This document shows, one piece after another, positions 52,394 through 61,215 of a DNA stretch of 64,000 nt. A program made the translations under genes and the position numbers. The notes below the pieces were generated by a model that did no database searches, was not told the origin of the DNA, and saw only the letters and a program-made list of their open reading frames with translations. Every line of letters begins with the position of its first letter. The stretch's first letter is position 1. Source of the DNA: Gluconobacter aidae (lineage in GTDB: Bacteria > Pseudomonadota > Alphaproteobacteria > Acetobacterales > Acetobacteraceae); contig NZ_WIPH01000011.1 in NCBI RefSeq assembly GCF_009547075.1, positions 20,384-84,383 of the forward strand. The letters are read 5' to 3'.

Positions 52394-53077
52394 TCAGGCT
52401 GCCTGTCCTTCGGTGGTGCCTATTTCTTCAAGCACGCTTTCAACCGTGCGCGTCTTGCGCGTGCTCTCGTCGAGAATGAGGATCTCACCTTTGGGAATGT
52501 CGTAGAACCAGCCCTGAAGCTTCAGGACACCCTGTGCCAGCGCCCGGACGACGGTGGGATGCGTCCGCAGATGCACGAGCTGAAGCAGCACGTTGTATTC
52601 GGCGAGGGAGCGGATGTCTTCCGGCCCTGCATCCTCGGCCTTCAGATCGCCCAGGGCCGCGCGCGCGGCTTCACCATGACGCATCCAGCTCTTGACCGTC
52701 GGCAGATTGTCCAGCTTCGGCGAGTTCAGATCCATCAGCGCGCCCATGGCGCCACAGTTGGAGTGACCGCAGATGATGACGTTCTTCACCTTGAGTGCGC
52801 CAACCGCGTATTCAATGGCGGACGACACCCCACCCAGCATCTCGCCATAGGCCGGCACGATGTTGCCGACATTGCGCACGATGAAGAGTTCGCCAGGCTC
52901 CGTCTGGGTAATGAGACTGGGGCTGATCCGGCTGTCGGCGCAGGTAATGAACAGGGTGGACGGAGACTGGCTGGAGGCCAGACTCTCGAACAGTTCCGCA
53001 TTCTCCGGATAGACGTCCGTTTCGAATTTCCGGACGCCGCCCAGCAGTTTCGCCAGAGTATCACGACCACAGGCCAT
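52394..53077 (-). CDS. Beta-class carbonic anhydrase
   Basis: Interconverts carbon dioxide and bicarbonate. The 227 residues contain the zinc ligands C46, H105 and C108 and the catalytic pair D48-R50 (TCADSR, GHSNCGAM), characteristic of the beta class. ATG 53077 is chosen because AAGGAG precedes it by 6 bp; an ATG at 53092 overlaps that site. Length and lack of a signal peptide indicate a cytoplasmic enzyme. It is separated from alaS by a bipartite inverted repeat. Confidence 0.93.
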   Translation of the reverse strand: MACGRDTLAKLLGGVRKFETDVYPENAELFESLASSQSPSTLFITCADSRISPSLITQTEPGELFIVRNVGNIVPAYGEMLGGVSSAIEYAVGALKVKNVIICGHSNCGAMGALMDLNSPKLDNLPTVKSWMRHGEAARAALGDLKAEDAGPEDIRSLAEYNVLLQLVHLRTHPTVVRALAQGVLKLQGWFYDIPKGEILILDESTRKTRTVESVLEEIGTTEGQAA

Positions 53078-53120
53078 GGTGTTCTCCTTCATCTTGAACT
53101 ACCGGGCAGTTAGAAGGCTT

Positions 53121-53177
53121 TGTCAGGACAGGTAAAGCATGATTTCGGTCAACCCATGCTTTGTAACCGCCCTGACA
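53121..53177. repeat. Bipartite inverted repeat between alaS and carbonic anhydrase
   Basis: Outer arms TGTCAGG (53121-53127) and CCTGACA (53171-53177) enclose inner arms AAAGCATG (53134-53141) and CATGCTTT (53155-53162), with GGT/ACC pairs between. The loop is 13 nt. No uridine tract follows on the minus strand. It may end alaS transcripts with Rho, or regulate carbonic anhydrase. Confidence 0.6.
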
Positions 53178-53194
53178 TACCATGACGTGTTTTC

Positions 53195-55834
53195 TTATGC
53201 GGCTTCCAGTGTCTTGCGCAGCATTGCAAATACCGCCTCCGAGTCCGCATCCGGACCACCGGCCTGCGCCATGTCCGGACGGCCACCACCGCCCTTGCCA
53301 CCCATCAGGGCCGAAGCGTCGCGCACCAGCTTGACCGCATCCAGACGGTCCGTCAGGTCCCTGGTCACGGCGATCACGATGCTGCCGCGGCCATCCGCAC
53401 TGGACATCAGCGCCACGACGCCGGACCCGATCTGTCTGGAAATGCTCTCTGCCAGACCCTTGAGTTCCTTCGGGCTGACATCACCCAGATCACGCGCCGA
53501 AAGTGTGATGCCATTGATGCTTTCCGTGGCACTCGTGCCTTCGCCGGTCGCGAGTTTGCGCTGAAGATCGGAGACCTGAGCTGTCAGGGACTTGCGTTCT
53601 TCCAGAAGTGCCGCCACGCGGGAGGCGGCATCAGCGACCGGAACCTTGAGCAGATCCGCAATCTGCTTCAGACGGCCCTCGGTTTCCAGCGCCAGTGCTT
53701 CGGCAGCCAGACCACAGACAGCCTCGATCCGACGCACGCCAGCCGAGACGCCGCTTTCCGAGACGATCCGGAACGGCCCGATCTCACCAACGCGCCCGAC
53801 ATGCGTGCCACCGCAAAGCTCGATGGAATAGGCCGGGCGATCATCGTCGCCCTTGCCCATCGACACCACGCGGACCTCATCGCCGTACTTCTCGCCGAAC
53901 AGCGCCATGGCGCCTTCCGCCACGGCTTCGTCCTGCGTCATCAGATGCGTTTCGACCGGGGCATTCTCGCGGATGCGGGCGTTGACCTCGGCCTCGACCG
54001 CCGCCAGTTCCTCATCCGTCAGCGGACGCGGCTGGCTGATATCGAAGCGCAGACGCTCCGGCGCATTCAGGCTGCCTTTCTGCGTGACATGCGTGCCGAT
54101 CTGCCGACGCAGGGCCTCATGCAGCAGGTGGGTGGCGGAGTGATGGCCACGCACCGCCGTGCGACGCGCGTGATCGATCTCGGCATGAACCGCCATGCCT
54201 GGCTTCAGTGTGCCTTCGACGACCTTGCCGTAATGCACGATCAGATCGCCATTGCGCTTCTGCGTATCGGTGATCTCAACGCGCACGCCCGGAGCCGTCA
54301 GCGTCCCGTGATCGCCGACCTGACCGCCGCTTTCGCCATAGAACGGCGTCTGGTTCAGCAGGATCGCAACAGTGTCGTCACCAGCCCGCGCCTCGGCAAG
54401 TTCGTCATTGCCTCGAAAGATCCCCTGGACTTCCGCATCGGCCTTTTCGGACACATAACCGAGGAACTCGCTCGGGCCATGTTTGTCGCGTGCGTCGAAC
54501 CACACCGTTTCAGCCGCGGCATCGCCCGAGCCGACCCAGGCCGCACGCGCACGCTTGCGCTGCTCGGCCATGGCGGTCTCGAAACCGGCCTCATCCACCG
54601 TGCGGCCCTTCTCACGCAGAGCATCCTGCGTCAGATCCAGCGGGAAACCGAACGTGTCATAGAGCTTGAACGCCACGTCACCCGGAAGGGCTTCCTTGTC
54701 GCCGAGACGGTCCAGTTCGTCGGAGAGCAGAGTCAGACCACGCTCCAGCAGAGCGGTGAAGCGTTCTTCCTCGCCCTTCATCGTCTGTGCAATCAGGGCC
54801 TGATGCTGGACGAGTTCCGGATAGGCCGCGCCCATCTGCTGGATCAGCGCGGGAAGGAGGCGATAGAATACCGGTTCCTTCGCGCCCATGATGTGCAGAT
54901 GACGCATGGCGCGGCGCATGATGCGGCGCAGCACATAGCCGCGCCCTTCCTTGGACGGCAGCACGCCATCAGCGATCAGGAATGCGGTAGAGCGCAGATG
55001 ATCGGCCACAACGCGATGGCTGGCCTTGAACGGGCCATCGGCGTTCTGGTGCATGATTTCGGCCGAAGCCTCGATCAGCGCGCGCATCGTATCGGTGTCG
55101 TAGTTGTCACGCTTGCCCTGCATGATCGCGGCAAAACGCTCCAGACCCATGCCCGTGTCGATCGACGGGCGGGGCAGGGCATCGCGCGAGCCATCCGGCT
55201 GGTCGAGGAACTGCATGAACACGAGGTTCCAGATTTCGACGAAGCGGTCACCGTCCTCATCCGGACTTCCCGGAGGACCACCGAATACACTGTCGCCATG
55301 ATCGTAGAAGATCTCGGAGCACGGACCACACGGGCCCGTATCACCCATGCGCCAGAAATTGTCGGAGGTGCCGATGCGGATGATCCGGTCGTCGGACAGG
55401 CCGGCGATCTTCTTCCACAGATCCGCAGCATCCTCGTCTTCCGCATAGACGGTAGCGAGCAGCCTGTCTTTCGGAAGACCGAAATCGCGCGTCAGCAGCG
55501 TCCAGGCGAATTCGATGGCTTCAGGCTTGAAGTAATCCCCGAAGCTGAAATTACCCATCATTTCAAAGAACGTGTGATGGCGCGCCGTGTACCCGACATT
55601 GTCGAGATCGTTATGCTTGCCACCCGCGCGCACGACCTTCTGTGCCGTGGTGGCGCGGGAGTAGGGACGTGTTTCCTGACCGGTGAAAACGTTCTTGAAC
55701 GGCACCATGCCAGCATTGGTGAACAGCAGTGTCGGGTCGTTCTGCGGCACCAGGGATGCCGAAGGAACGATGCGGTGGCCCTGCGAACCAAAGTATTCGA
55801 GAAAGGCCGATCTGATATCGTTGGTGCTGGTCAT
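53195..55834 (-). CDS. alaS: Alanyl-tRNA synthetase
   Basis: Charges tRNA-Ala. The 879 residues have the class II core at the N-terminus ([46 protein letters not shown]), the tRNA-recognition domain, the editing domain with HSATHLLH and CGGTH metal-binding motifs, and the C-terminal DHHA1/oligomerisation domain with [16 protein letters not shown]. It is full length and without frameshift. Confidence 0.97.
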   Translation of the reverse strand: MTSTNDIRSAFLEYFGSQGHRIVPSASLVPQNDPTLLFTNAGMVPFKNVFTGQETRPYSRATTAQKVVRAGGKHNDLDNVGYTARHHTFFEMMGNFSFGDYFKPEAIEFAWTLLTRDFGLPKDRLLATVYAEDEDAADLWKKIAGLSDDRIIRIGTSDNFWRMGDTGPCGPCSEIFYDHGDSVFGGPPGSPDEDGDRFVEIWNLVFMQFLDQPDGSRDALPRPSIDTGMGLERFAAIMQGKRDNYDTDTMRALIEASAEIMHQNADGPFKASHRVVADHLRSTAFLIADGVLPSKEGRGYVLRRIMRRAMRHLHIMGAKEPVFYRLLPALIQQMGAAYPELVQHQALIAQTMKGEEERFTALLERGLTLLSDELDRLGDKEALPGDVAFKLYDTFGFPLDLTQDALREKGRTVDEAGFETAMAEQRKRARAAWVGSGDAAAETVWFDARDKHGPSEFLGYVSEKADAEVQGIFRGNDELAEARAGDDTVAILLNQTPFYGESGGQVGDHGTLTAPGVRVEITDTQKRNGDLIVHYGKVVEGTLKPGMAVHAEIDHARRTAVRGHHSATHLLHEALRRQIGTHVTQKGSLNAPERLRFDISQPRPLTDEELAAVEAEVNARIRENAPVETHLMTQDEAVAEGAMALFGEKYGDEVRVVSMGKGDDDRPAYSIELCGGTHVGRVGEIGPFRIVSESGVSAGVRRIEAVCGLAAEALALETEGRLKQIADLLKVPVADAASRVAALLEERKSLTAQVSDLQRKLATGEGTSATESINGITLSARDLGDVSPKELKGLAESISRQIGSGVVALMSSADGRGSIVIAVTRDLTDRLDAVKLVRDASALMGGKGGGGRPDMAQAGGPDADSEAVFAMLRKTLEAA

Positions 55835-55917
55835 GATGAGGGAGTGTCAGTTCCGGGAAAACAGGGAAATAATCTGTCTGTCCTTAGACTATTGTGGCCG
55901 CCTTGGAAATGCGGCCC

Positions 55918-56430
55918 TCAGTCATTGCGGCCATGAGGTCCGGTGCTGTCGTCGGGAAGACCGGACGGGCTCGAGGTGGCTTCCAGCATTGTGACGTCAG
56001 TCTGCGCCCGGAAGACGAGACGTCGCGAAAGATTGAAATTGGCGATCATGCCGCACAGAGCCCCTGCGGCAAGTGCAATCACCGGATGACGAACGGTCAG
56101 CGGAACCGTCGCGTACAGCAGGAAGACCATGCCGCGGTTGAGAAGAAATCCGAATGAATTGGCCAGCAGGAATCGCAGCCATTGCAGGACCATGTGCTGG
56201 TTTGAGGCTGCCGAGAGGCGGAAAGTCCAGAACCGGTTGAGGAACCAGTTTGCGGTCGCCGCCACGAAATAGGCGATCAGGGTTGCCGTGGTCAGTCCCA
56301 GAGGCGTCCGGAGCAGCGACACTGTTCCCCAGTCCATCAGAAACCCGAGACCGCCCACCGCCCCGAAACGCAGGAACTGATCGATGATTTCCGGCCGGGT
56401 GCGCGGATGGAAAATGCGACTGAGTGGCAA
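55918..56430 (-). CDS. GtrA family membrane protein
   Basis: A 170-residue protein with four hydrophobic segments (about 18-40, 45-65, 85-108, 113-135). FLRFGAVGGLGFLMDWG, ATANWFLNRFWTF and FNLSRRLVF are GtrA signatures. GtrA proteins are small flippase-like or glycosylation-associated membrane proteins acting on polyprenyl-linked sugars. No glycosyltransferase partner is adjacent. The gene lies between alaS and ompA. Confidence 0.87.
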   Translation of the reverse strand: MPLSRIFHPRTRPEIIDQFLRFGAVGGLGFLMDWGTVSLLRTPLGLTTATLIAYFVAATANWFLNRFWTFRLSAASNQHMVLQWLRFLLANSFGFLLNRGMVFLLYATVPLTVRHPVIALAAGALCGMIANFNLSRRLVFRAQTDVTMLEATSSPSGLPDDSTGPHGRND

Positions 56431-56523
56431 GGAGCATGTCTCCGGGGTGTCGGGATGCGCCCGCTCTAGCCCGTAGGGAAAGCCAGCCGCAAGGAGAGTT
56501 TCGTTTCCGGCATGGTGGCTGCC

Positions 56524-56554
56524 AAAAGAAAAAGGCGCCCCGAAGGACGCCTTT
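56524..56554 (-). terminator. Terminator after ompA
   Basis: On the minus strand AAAGGCG and CGCCTTT form a perfect stem around a 10-nt loop, followed by TTCTTTT, 45 bp past the ompA stop. Confidence 0.8.
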
Positions 56555-56598
56555 CTCGAAACCGAAGTCGAAGACCCCGGCGTCAGATCATGTCTGAA

Positions 56599-57738
56599 TT
56601 ACTTCAGGATGATCTCGACGCGACGGTTCTGCGGCTCGCGGGTGTTCGGGCCGGTCGGAACCAGCGGCTTGGACTCGCCATAGCCGTGGATGTCGATGGC
56701 AGCCGCCGGGACGCCGTCACGGATCAGCTCAGCCTTCACGCTGGCAGCGCGACGGTTGGACAGACCCAGGTTGTACTTCTCGCCGCGGGGACCCGGGTGA
56801 GCAGCAGAGTTATCCGTGTAGCCGTTGACTTCGATGCGCGTCGTCTGGACGTGCGTGGAAGCCTGGGCTGCCTGGGCAACGATCTCACGGGCGCGGCCCG
56901 TCAGGTTAGACTTGTCCCAGTCGAAGAACACGAGATACGTGCGGGCCGGGGTCGGAGCCGGCGGAACAACGACCGGAGCCGGCGGCGGCGGCGGGGGAGC
57001 CGTGTCGAAGGCATAGCGCAGGCCCAGGATGAACTGGTGCGAGAAGCGCTGGTCGAAGTTCACGTTGCCCTTGTGAACGCCGGAAGCGTTGTAGGCCGTG
57101 GAACGATACGGACCGTTGACGAAGTCCTGACCGATGAAACGGTATTCGGTCGTGACGGCCAGACCCGGAACGTTCGGGATGTCGTAGGCTGCACCGACGA
57201 TGCCCTGATACGCGAAGCTGCCCTGCGTACCGCCCATGCGGTCAACAGCGCCGTTCACGTAGTTGGTCGTGGTCGGGTTGTAGTGCTGCCACAGATAGCC
57301 AGCGCCGACACCGACGAACGGCGTGACGGGGACGTTCAGGCCGAAGTTGGCGAGATCGATGTCATACAGCACGTTGACGAGGCCACCATAAGCCTGGTCG
57401 GACCCGTGGGTCATGCCGTTAACAGCCGTCGGACGACGGTGGTTGATCTGAGAGTAGTTGTACAGACCCTCAACTTCGACGCGCAGGCCGTTACCGAAGC
57501 CCCAGCCGAACGAACCGAAGCCCGTGAAGCCGTCGTGGTGGCGGTAGCGGGAGCTCGAGGCAGCGTTGCTGCTCGTGCCGTCAGCCTGCGTCGTCGGCGA
57601 GAAGGAGCCGTGCTGCTGCTGAACCAGATTGTAACCACCGCCGATGTTGACATAGGGGCCGGTGATCGTGCTGGCCATGGCAAGCGACGGTGCGGCGACC
57701 ATCGACGTCATGGCAAGGAGTGCCGTGCGGAGACGCAT
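56599..57738 (-). CDS. OmpA-family outer membrane protein
   Basis: A 379-residue outer-membrane protein. A signal peptide (cleavage after AMA at about 22) precedes an eight-stranded beta-barrel domain (about 25-245) with alternating aromatic residues. A Pro-rich hinge (PPPPPPAPVVVPPAPTP) and a C-terminal OmpA peptidoglycan-binding domain (about 268-379) with VFFDWDKSNLT, NGYTDNSA and NRRVEI follow. It anchors the outer membrane to the cell wall. A candidate promoter and leader hairpin lie upstream. Codon use looks highly biased, consistent with strong expression. Confidence 0.93.
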   Translation of the reverse strand: MRLRTALLAMTSMVAAPSLAMASTITGPYVNIGGGYNLVQQQHGSFSPTTQADGTSSNAASSSRYRHHDGFTGFGSFGWGFGNGLRVEVEGLYNYSQINHRRPTAVNGMTHGSDQAYGGLVNVLYDIDLANFGLNVPVTPFVGVGAGYLWQHYNPTTTNYVNGAVDRMGGTQGSFAYQGIVGAAYDIPNVPGLAVTTEYRFIGQDFVNGPYRSTAYNASGVHKGNVNFDQRFSHQFILGLRYAFDTAPPPPPPAPVVVPPAPTPARTYLVFFDWDKSNLTGRAREIVAQAAQASTHVQTTRIEVNGYTDNSAAHPGPRGEKYNLGLSNRRAASVKAELIRDGVPAAAIDIHGYGESKPLVPTGPNTREPQNRRVEIILK

Positions 57739-57769
57739 GTTTTCGTCCTCTTAGTGACTAACGTTCGAG

Positions 57770-57795
57770 CCGTTGGAAAATGCTTTCACCAACGG
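57770..57795 (-). promoter_or_regulatory. Hairpin in the ompA leader
   Basis: CCGTTGG and CCAACGG (7-bp perfect stem, 12-nt loop) fall within the predicted 5' untranslated region, ending 32 bp before the ompA ATG. A leader hairpin of this kind may stabilise the mRNA. Confidence 0.5.
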
Positions 57796-57816
57796 ACCCA
57801 GCGCGATGCATAAGCG

Positions 57817-57845
57817 CATATAGAGCCCAGAGTTCCCCGCGACAA
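57817..57845 (-). promoter_or_regulatory. Candidate ompA promoter
   Basis: On the minus strand TTGTCG and TATATG are separated by exactly 17 bp. Transcription would start near 57809, giving a leader of about 70 nt that contains the hairpin above. Confidence 0.55.
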
Positions 57846-58054
57846 AGCCAGTCGGGGTCTTCAGGCTCTACTCGGGGAAAGGGAGTGACATAAAAGCCAC
57901 AATCCATTTCGCCCGCTTCACGATCTACGCCTCGCGTCTCCGTTGCCTTAGCTCATGGTTCCAGCAGAAGCCAGAGGCTGGAGCAGAAATCAGATATGCA
58001 AAAATGGAAGCAAAACAGGCATTTAGCTGCCATGTGACGGAATTTTAACATTCC
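57846..58054. other. Non-coding stretch between aroKB and the ompA promoter
   Basis: I find no gene in this part of the 316-bp gap. Its end near aroKB holds two weak small hairpins: GGAAT/ATTCC at 58039-58054 and GGCA/TGCC just before it. These might mark the aroKB 3' end, but neither has a uridine tract. The rest shows nothing I can support. Confidence 0.4.
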
Positions 58055-59746
58055 TCACGGACGGCAGCCTTCGCGGATAAGCAGATTACGCACTGTTTCT
58101 GAAGGAATATCACGGGTCGTGAAGGCCTTCCCGATCCCGCGCAGCAGAACGAAAGCAACCTTTCCGTCCTGCATTTTCTTGTCCCGAGTCATGTGGTGCA
58201 GAAGTGTGTCGGCGGAGAACGACTCCCGGAACCAGTCAAAACTCACCGGCATGTCGAGACTGCGCAGATGACGGTCCAGTCGATGCAGGTCCTCTACAGG
58301 CGCATAACCAAGTTCCACAGACAGTGCCATGGCCAGATGAAGACCGATGGACACGGCCTCACCATGCAAAAGACGGCCGTCATAGCCGAGGTCTGCTTCA
58401 AGGGCATGACCGAAAGTGTGTCCCAGATTGAGCAGGGCGCGACCGCCGACTGCCGCCTGTTCCTTTTCGTCCGCCGCAACGACTGCGGCCTTGAAGGCAC
58501 AGGCACGGCGCACGGCTTCCGCCATGGCTTCAGGATCACCGTCAAGAACGTCACCGCCGCGCGTTTCACACCAGGCAAAGAGTTCTGGATCGGCGATCAG
58601 ACCTGATTTGACGATCTCGGCATAGCCGGCAACGCGCTGGCGACGTGGCAGGGTGGCAAGAGCCGAACTGTCCGCCAGAACGGCAACAGGCTGATGAAAT
58701 GCACCGATCAGGTTTTTGCCTGCTGTTGCATTGATACCCGTCTTGCCGCCTACGCTGCTGTCCACCTGCGACAGAAGGGTTGTCGGGATCTGCACGAAGG
58801 GCACGCCCCGCAACGCGGTGGCCGCGACGAATCCCGCAAGATCGCCGACGACCCCGCCTCCCAGGGCAACAACTGTTGTCTTGCGTTCGATACCTGTGGA
58901 CAGGAGCCGGTTCATGACATCCCCGTAGCAGGCAAGGGATTTGCTCTCCTCCCCGCCGGAAACCGAGATCACATCCGCTCTGATTCCGGTTTCCTCAAAG
59001 GACGCCAGCAGTCGGGGTAGATGGAGTTCAGCGACGGTATCATCGGTAATGACCGCCACCCGCTTCTGCGGCAGATGGGATGCAAGCCAGGCGCCCGCGC
59101 GTGAAATCAGGTCCGGCCCGATCAGCACGTCGTAGCTGTGATGGCTGAGGGATACGTGCACTGTTACAGGTCTGCGGTATTCGCCCAGAACTTCCCGGAC
59201 CCGCTGCACGCCATTTTCCACGGTTTCATCTCCACAATCGATAATGATGTCTGCCTCTGCGTAGACCGGGTAACGCACCCCCACCAGCCGCTCCAGAACG
59301 TCCTCCGGGCGTCCCTGCGCCAGAAGGGGGCGTCCCGCACGTCCGGCGACCCGCCTGACCAGCACACTGACAGGTGCGCGGAGCCAGATCGAAACGGCAT
59401 GGCGGCGGACCAGTCGTCGGGTCTGTGCGTCCATCCACGCGCCTCCCCCTGTGGCGAGAATACAGGGTGCCCCGTCGAGGAGTCGCTGGATGACGCGGCG
59501 TTCACCGTCCCGGAACGATGCTTCGCCATGGCGGGCGAAGATTTCGGGAATCGAGCAGCCGGCCGCTCTTTCGATCTCGATATCGGCATCCACGAACGGC
59601 AGTCCGCAGATCTGGGCAAGGCGCCGTCCGATGGTGGTTTTGCCGACCCCCATCATTCCAACGAGCACAACCGTGCGTGACGGCATGCCATCGGGGGAGA
59701 AAAAGGGTTCCGGCTTGGCTGAAAGGGGAAAAGGCAGGCGTGACAT
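58055..59746 (-). CDS. aroKB: Fused shikimate kinase/3-dehydroquinate synthase
   Basis: A 563-residue bifunctional shikimate-pathway enzyme. The N-terminal part (about 22-185) is shikimate kinase with Walker A GMMGVGKTT (30-38), FVDADIEIE and ATGGGAWMD. The C-terminal part (about 195-563) is 3-dehydroquinate synthase with GGGVVGDLAGF, PTTLLSQVDSSVGGKTGIN (NAD/substrate site), AGYAEIVK, NLGHTFGHALE and LLHGEAVSIG (zinc ligands). The two activities are steps 5 and 2 of the pathway. In many bacteria aroK and aroB are adjacent separate genes; here they are one frame without a stop. Similar fusions are known in Acetobacteraceae. Confidence 0.95.
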   Translation of the reverse strand: MSRLPFPLSAKPEPFFSPDGMPSRTVVLVGMMGVGKTTIGRRLAQICGLPFVDADIEIERAAGCSIPEIFARHGEASFRDGERRVIQRLLDGAPCILATGGGAWMDAQTRRLVRRHAVSIWLRAPVSVLVRRVAGRAGRPLLAQGRPEDVLERLVGVRYPVYAEADIIIDCGDETVENGVQRVREVLGEYRRPVTVHVSLSHHSYDVLIGPDLISRAGAWLASHLPQKRVAVITDDTVAELHLPRLLASFEETGIRADVISVSGGEESKSLACYGDVMNRLLSTGIERKTTVVALGGGVVGDLAGFVAATALRGVPFVQIPTTLLSQVDSSVGGKTGINATAGKNLIGAFHQPVAVLADSSALATLPRRQRVAGYAEIVKSGLIADPELFAWCETRGGDVLDGDPEAMAEAVRRACAFKAAVVAADEKEQAAVGGRALLNLGHTFGHALEADLGYDGRLLHGEAVSIGLHLAMALSVELGYAPVEDLHRLDRHLRSLDMPVSFDWFRESFSADTLLHHMTRDKKMQDGKVAFVLLRGIGKAFTTRDIPSETVRNLLIREGCRP

Positions 59747-59806
59747 GCCCTGCTACCTATCATAGGAGAAGGAACACGTCCTGCCCTCACTTCGAGACCT
59801 TTTTCA

Positions 59807-60193
59807 ATGGCAAATCTTGATCGTTCCCTTTTCCGCCTGCCGATGATCGGCGGGGCTGTTGCCGTCCTTCTTGTTCTGGGCGCCGGTGGAGCGTTTCTGC
59901 GTCTGGGCATGACGGCCACTCCGCCGGCCCAGACCATGGTTCACAAGGATCTGTCCGGAGGCGCGTTCGCCGGCTCCGCGACGCCGCAGGCCGCGCTCCC
60001 GGCCATGCCGCCCGTGCCGGCATCCGGCCCAATGCCGGCCCGGCCGGCCTCCGCTCCCGTCGCGGCTGTTTCGGCTGCCCCTGCCGCCGCCCAGTTGACG
60101 CCTTCCACACCGTTGCCGACGATGCCGGCTCCCAAGGCAGCGCCGGCCCAGCCCATGCCTGCTGCTTCGGCCGCACCGGCTCCCGCGCACTGA
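59807..60193 (+). CDS. Single-pass membrane protein with Pro/Ala-rich tail
   Basis: A 128-residue protein with one hydrophobic helix (about 13-33) near the N-terminus and a low-complexity Pro/Ala/Met tail of about 90 residues, probably periplasmic. No family is recognised. It is divergent from aroKB (60-bp gap) and 10 bp ahead of xerD, so probably shares xerD's transcript. Low-complexity content makes homology unreliable. The position near the recombinase is not enough to infer a function. Confidence 0.6.
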   Translation: MANLDRSLFRLPMIGGAVAVLLVLGAGGAFLRLGMTATPPAQTMVHKDLSGGAFAGSATPQAALPAMPPVPASGPMPARPASAPVAAVSAAPAAAQLTPSTPLPTMPAPKAAPAQPMPAASAAPAPAH

Positions 60194-60203
60194 TCCGTTC
60201 CTC

Positions 60204-61139
60204 ATGGCGCGCGACGGTGACGTCCAGGGGGACAGCAGGCATGTCGAGGCTTTTCTGGAGATGCTTGCCGCCGAGCGCGGCGCGGCGCTGAAAACCCGTC
60301 AGGCTTACGCTTCGGACCTCGCTGATTTCGCAACCCACTGTGCGCCGCTCTCTCTCTCCGAAGCGCGGGGAGAGGATGTCCGGTCCTATCTGGCGGAACT
60401 GTCCCGTGCGGGACTGGCCGCGCGGACGGCGGCCCGACGCCTGTCCTGCCTGCGCCAGTTCTATCGTTTTCTGATGCTCGAGTCGGTACGTGAGGACGAT
60501 CCGACCGAGCGGCAGCAGGCTCCCAAAATCGTATCGTCCCTTCCCAGACCGCTGGACGAGGATGAAATCCGCCTTTTGCTGGAAACCGGCACGCGCGGCC
60601 ATGAAAACGAGCGTCGGGATATCGTCTCCCGCGCCGCGCTGGAACTGCTCTACACAACTGGTCTGCGCATCTCCGAACTGCTGGCCCTGCCGGCAACCTG
60701 CGTGCATGTCCGCGGACCGATGCTGCTGGTGCGCGGGAAAGGCGGGCGGGAACGACTGGTGCCTTTGTCCCGGAGTGCGCGGGAGGCGGCGGATCAACTC
60801 GTGCATCTCGATCGCGATCTCGGCAGTCCGTGGCTTTTTCCCGGACGCGATCCACAGAAACATCTCACGCGACAGGGATTCGACAAGATCCTGCTCGCCT
60901 GCGCCCTGAAAGCGGGGCTCGATCCGGACCGCGTCAGCCCCCACGTCCTGCGACATTCGTTCGCCAGCCATCTTCTGGCGCACGGGGCCGATCTGAGGGC
61001 GCTCCAGATGCTGCTGGGTCATGCCGATATCGCCACCACGCAGATCTATACGCAGGTCATGTCCGAGCGCCTGCGACAGGCCGTGGCGGCGCATCATCCG
61101 CTGGCACGGAAGGCCGGGGCCCCGGTCGATGCGGACTGA
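60204..61139 (+). CDS. xerD: Tyrosine recombinase XerD
   Basis: Site-specific recombinase resolving chromosome dimers at dif with XerC and FtsK. The 311 residues show the SAM-like N-terminal core-binding domain and the catalytic residues R155 (TTGLRISELL), K179 (GKGGRER), H247 and R250 (SPHVLRHSFASHLL), H273 (GHADIATTQ) and the nucleophile Y282. XerD is preferred to XerC on the overall pattern (GADLRALQMLLGHADIATTQIYT), but the pair are close paralogues. It is followed by accA. Confidence 0.88.
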   Translation: MARDGDVQGDSRHVEAFLEMLAAERGAALKTRQAYASDLADFATHCAPLSLSEARGEDVRSYLAELSRAGLAARTAARRLSCLRQFYRFLMLESVREDDPTERQQAPKIVSSLPRPLDEDEIRLLLETGTRGHENERRDIVSRAALELLYTTGLRISELLALPATCVHVRGPMLLVRGKGGRERLVPLSRSAREAADQLVHLDRDLGSPWLFPGRDPQKHLTRQGFDKILLACALKAGLDPDRVSPHVLRHSFASHLLAHGADLRALQMLLGHADIATTQIYTQVMSERLRQAVAAHHPLARKAGAPVDAD

Positions 61140-61215
61140 ACCGATCATTCCGCATGTGCAGGGAGTGTCTCCGGGGGACTGTTTCCGGACGCGCAGGCGT
61201 GCTATCGGGCTGGCC

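Noticed and set aside
53801..55936. A 711-codon open frame antisense to alaS
   Set aside because: alaS is complete and conserved on the other strand; the antisense product shows no domain or plausible start.
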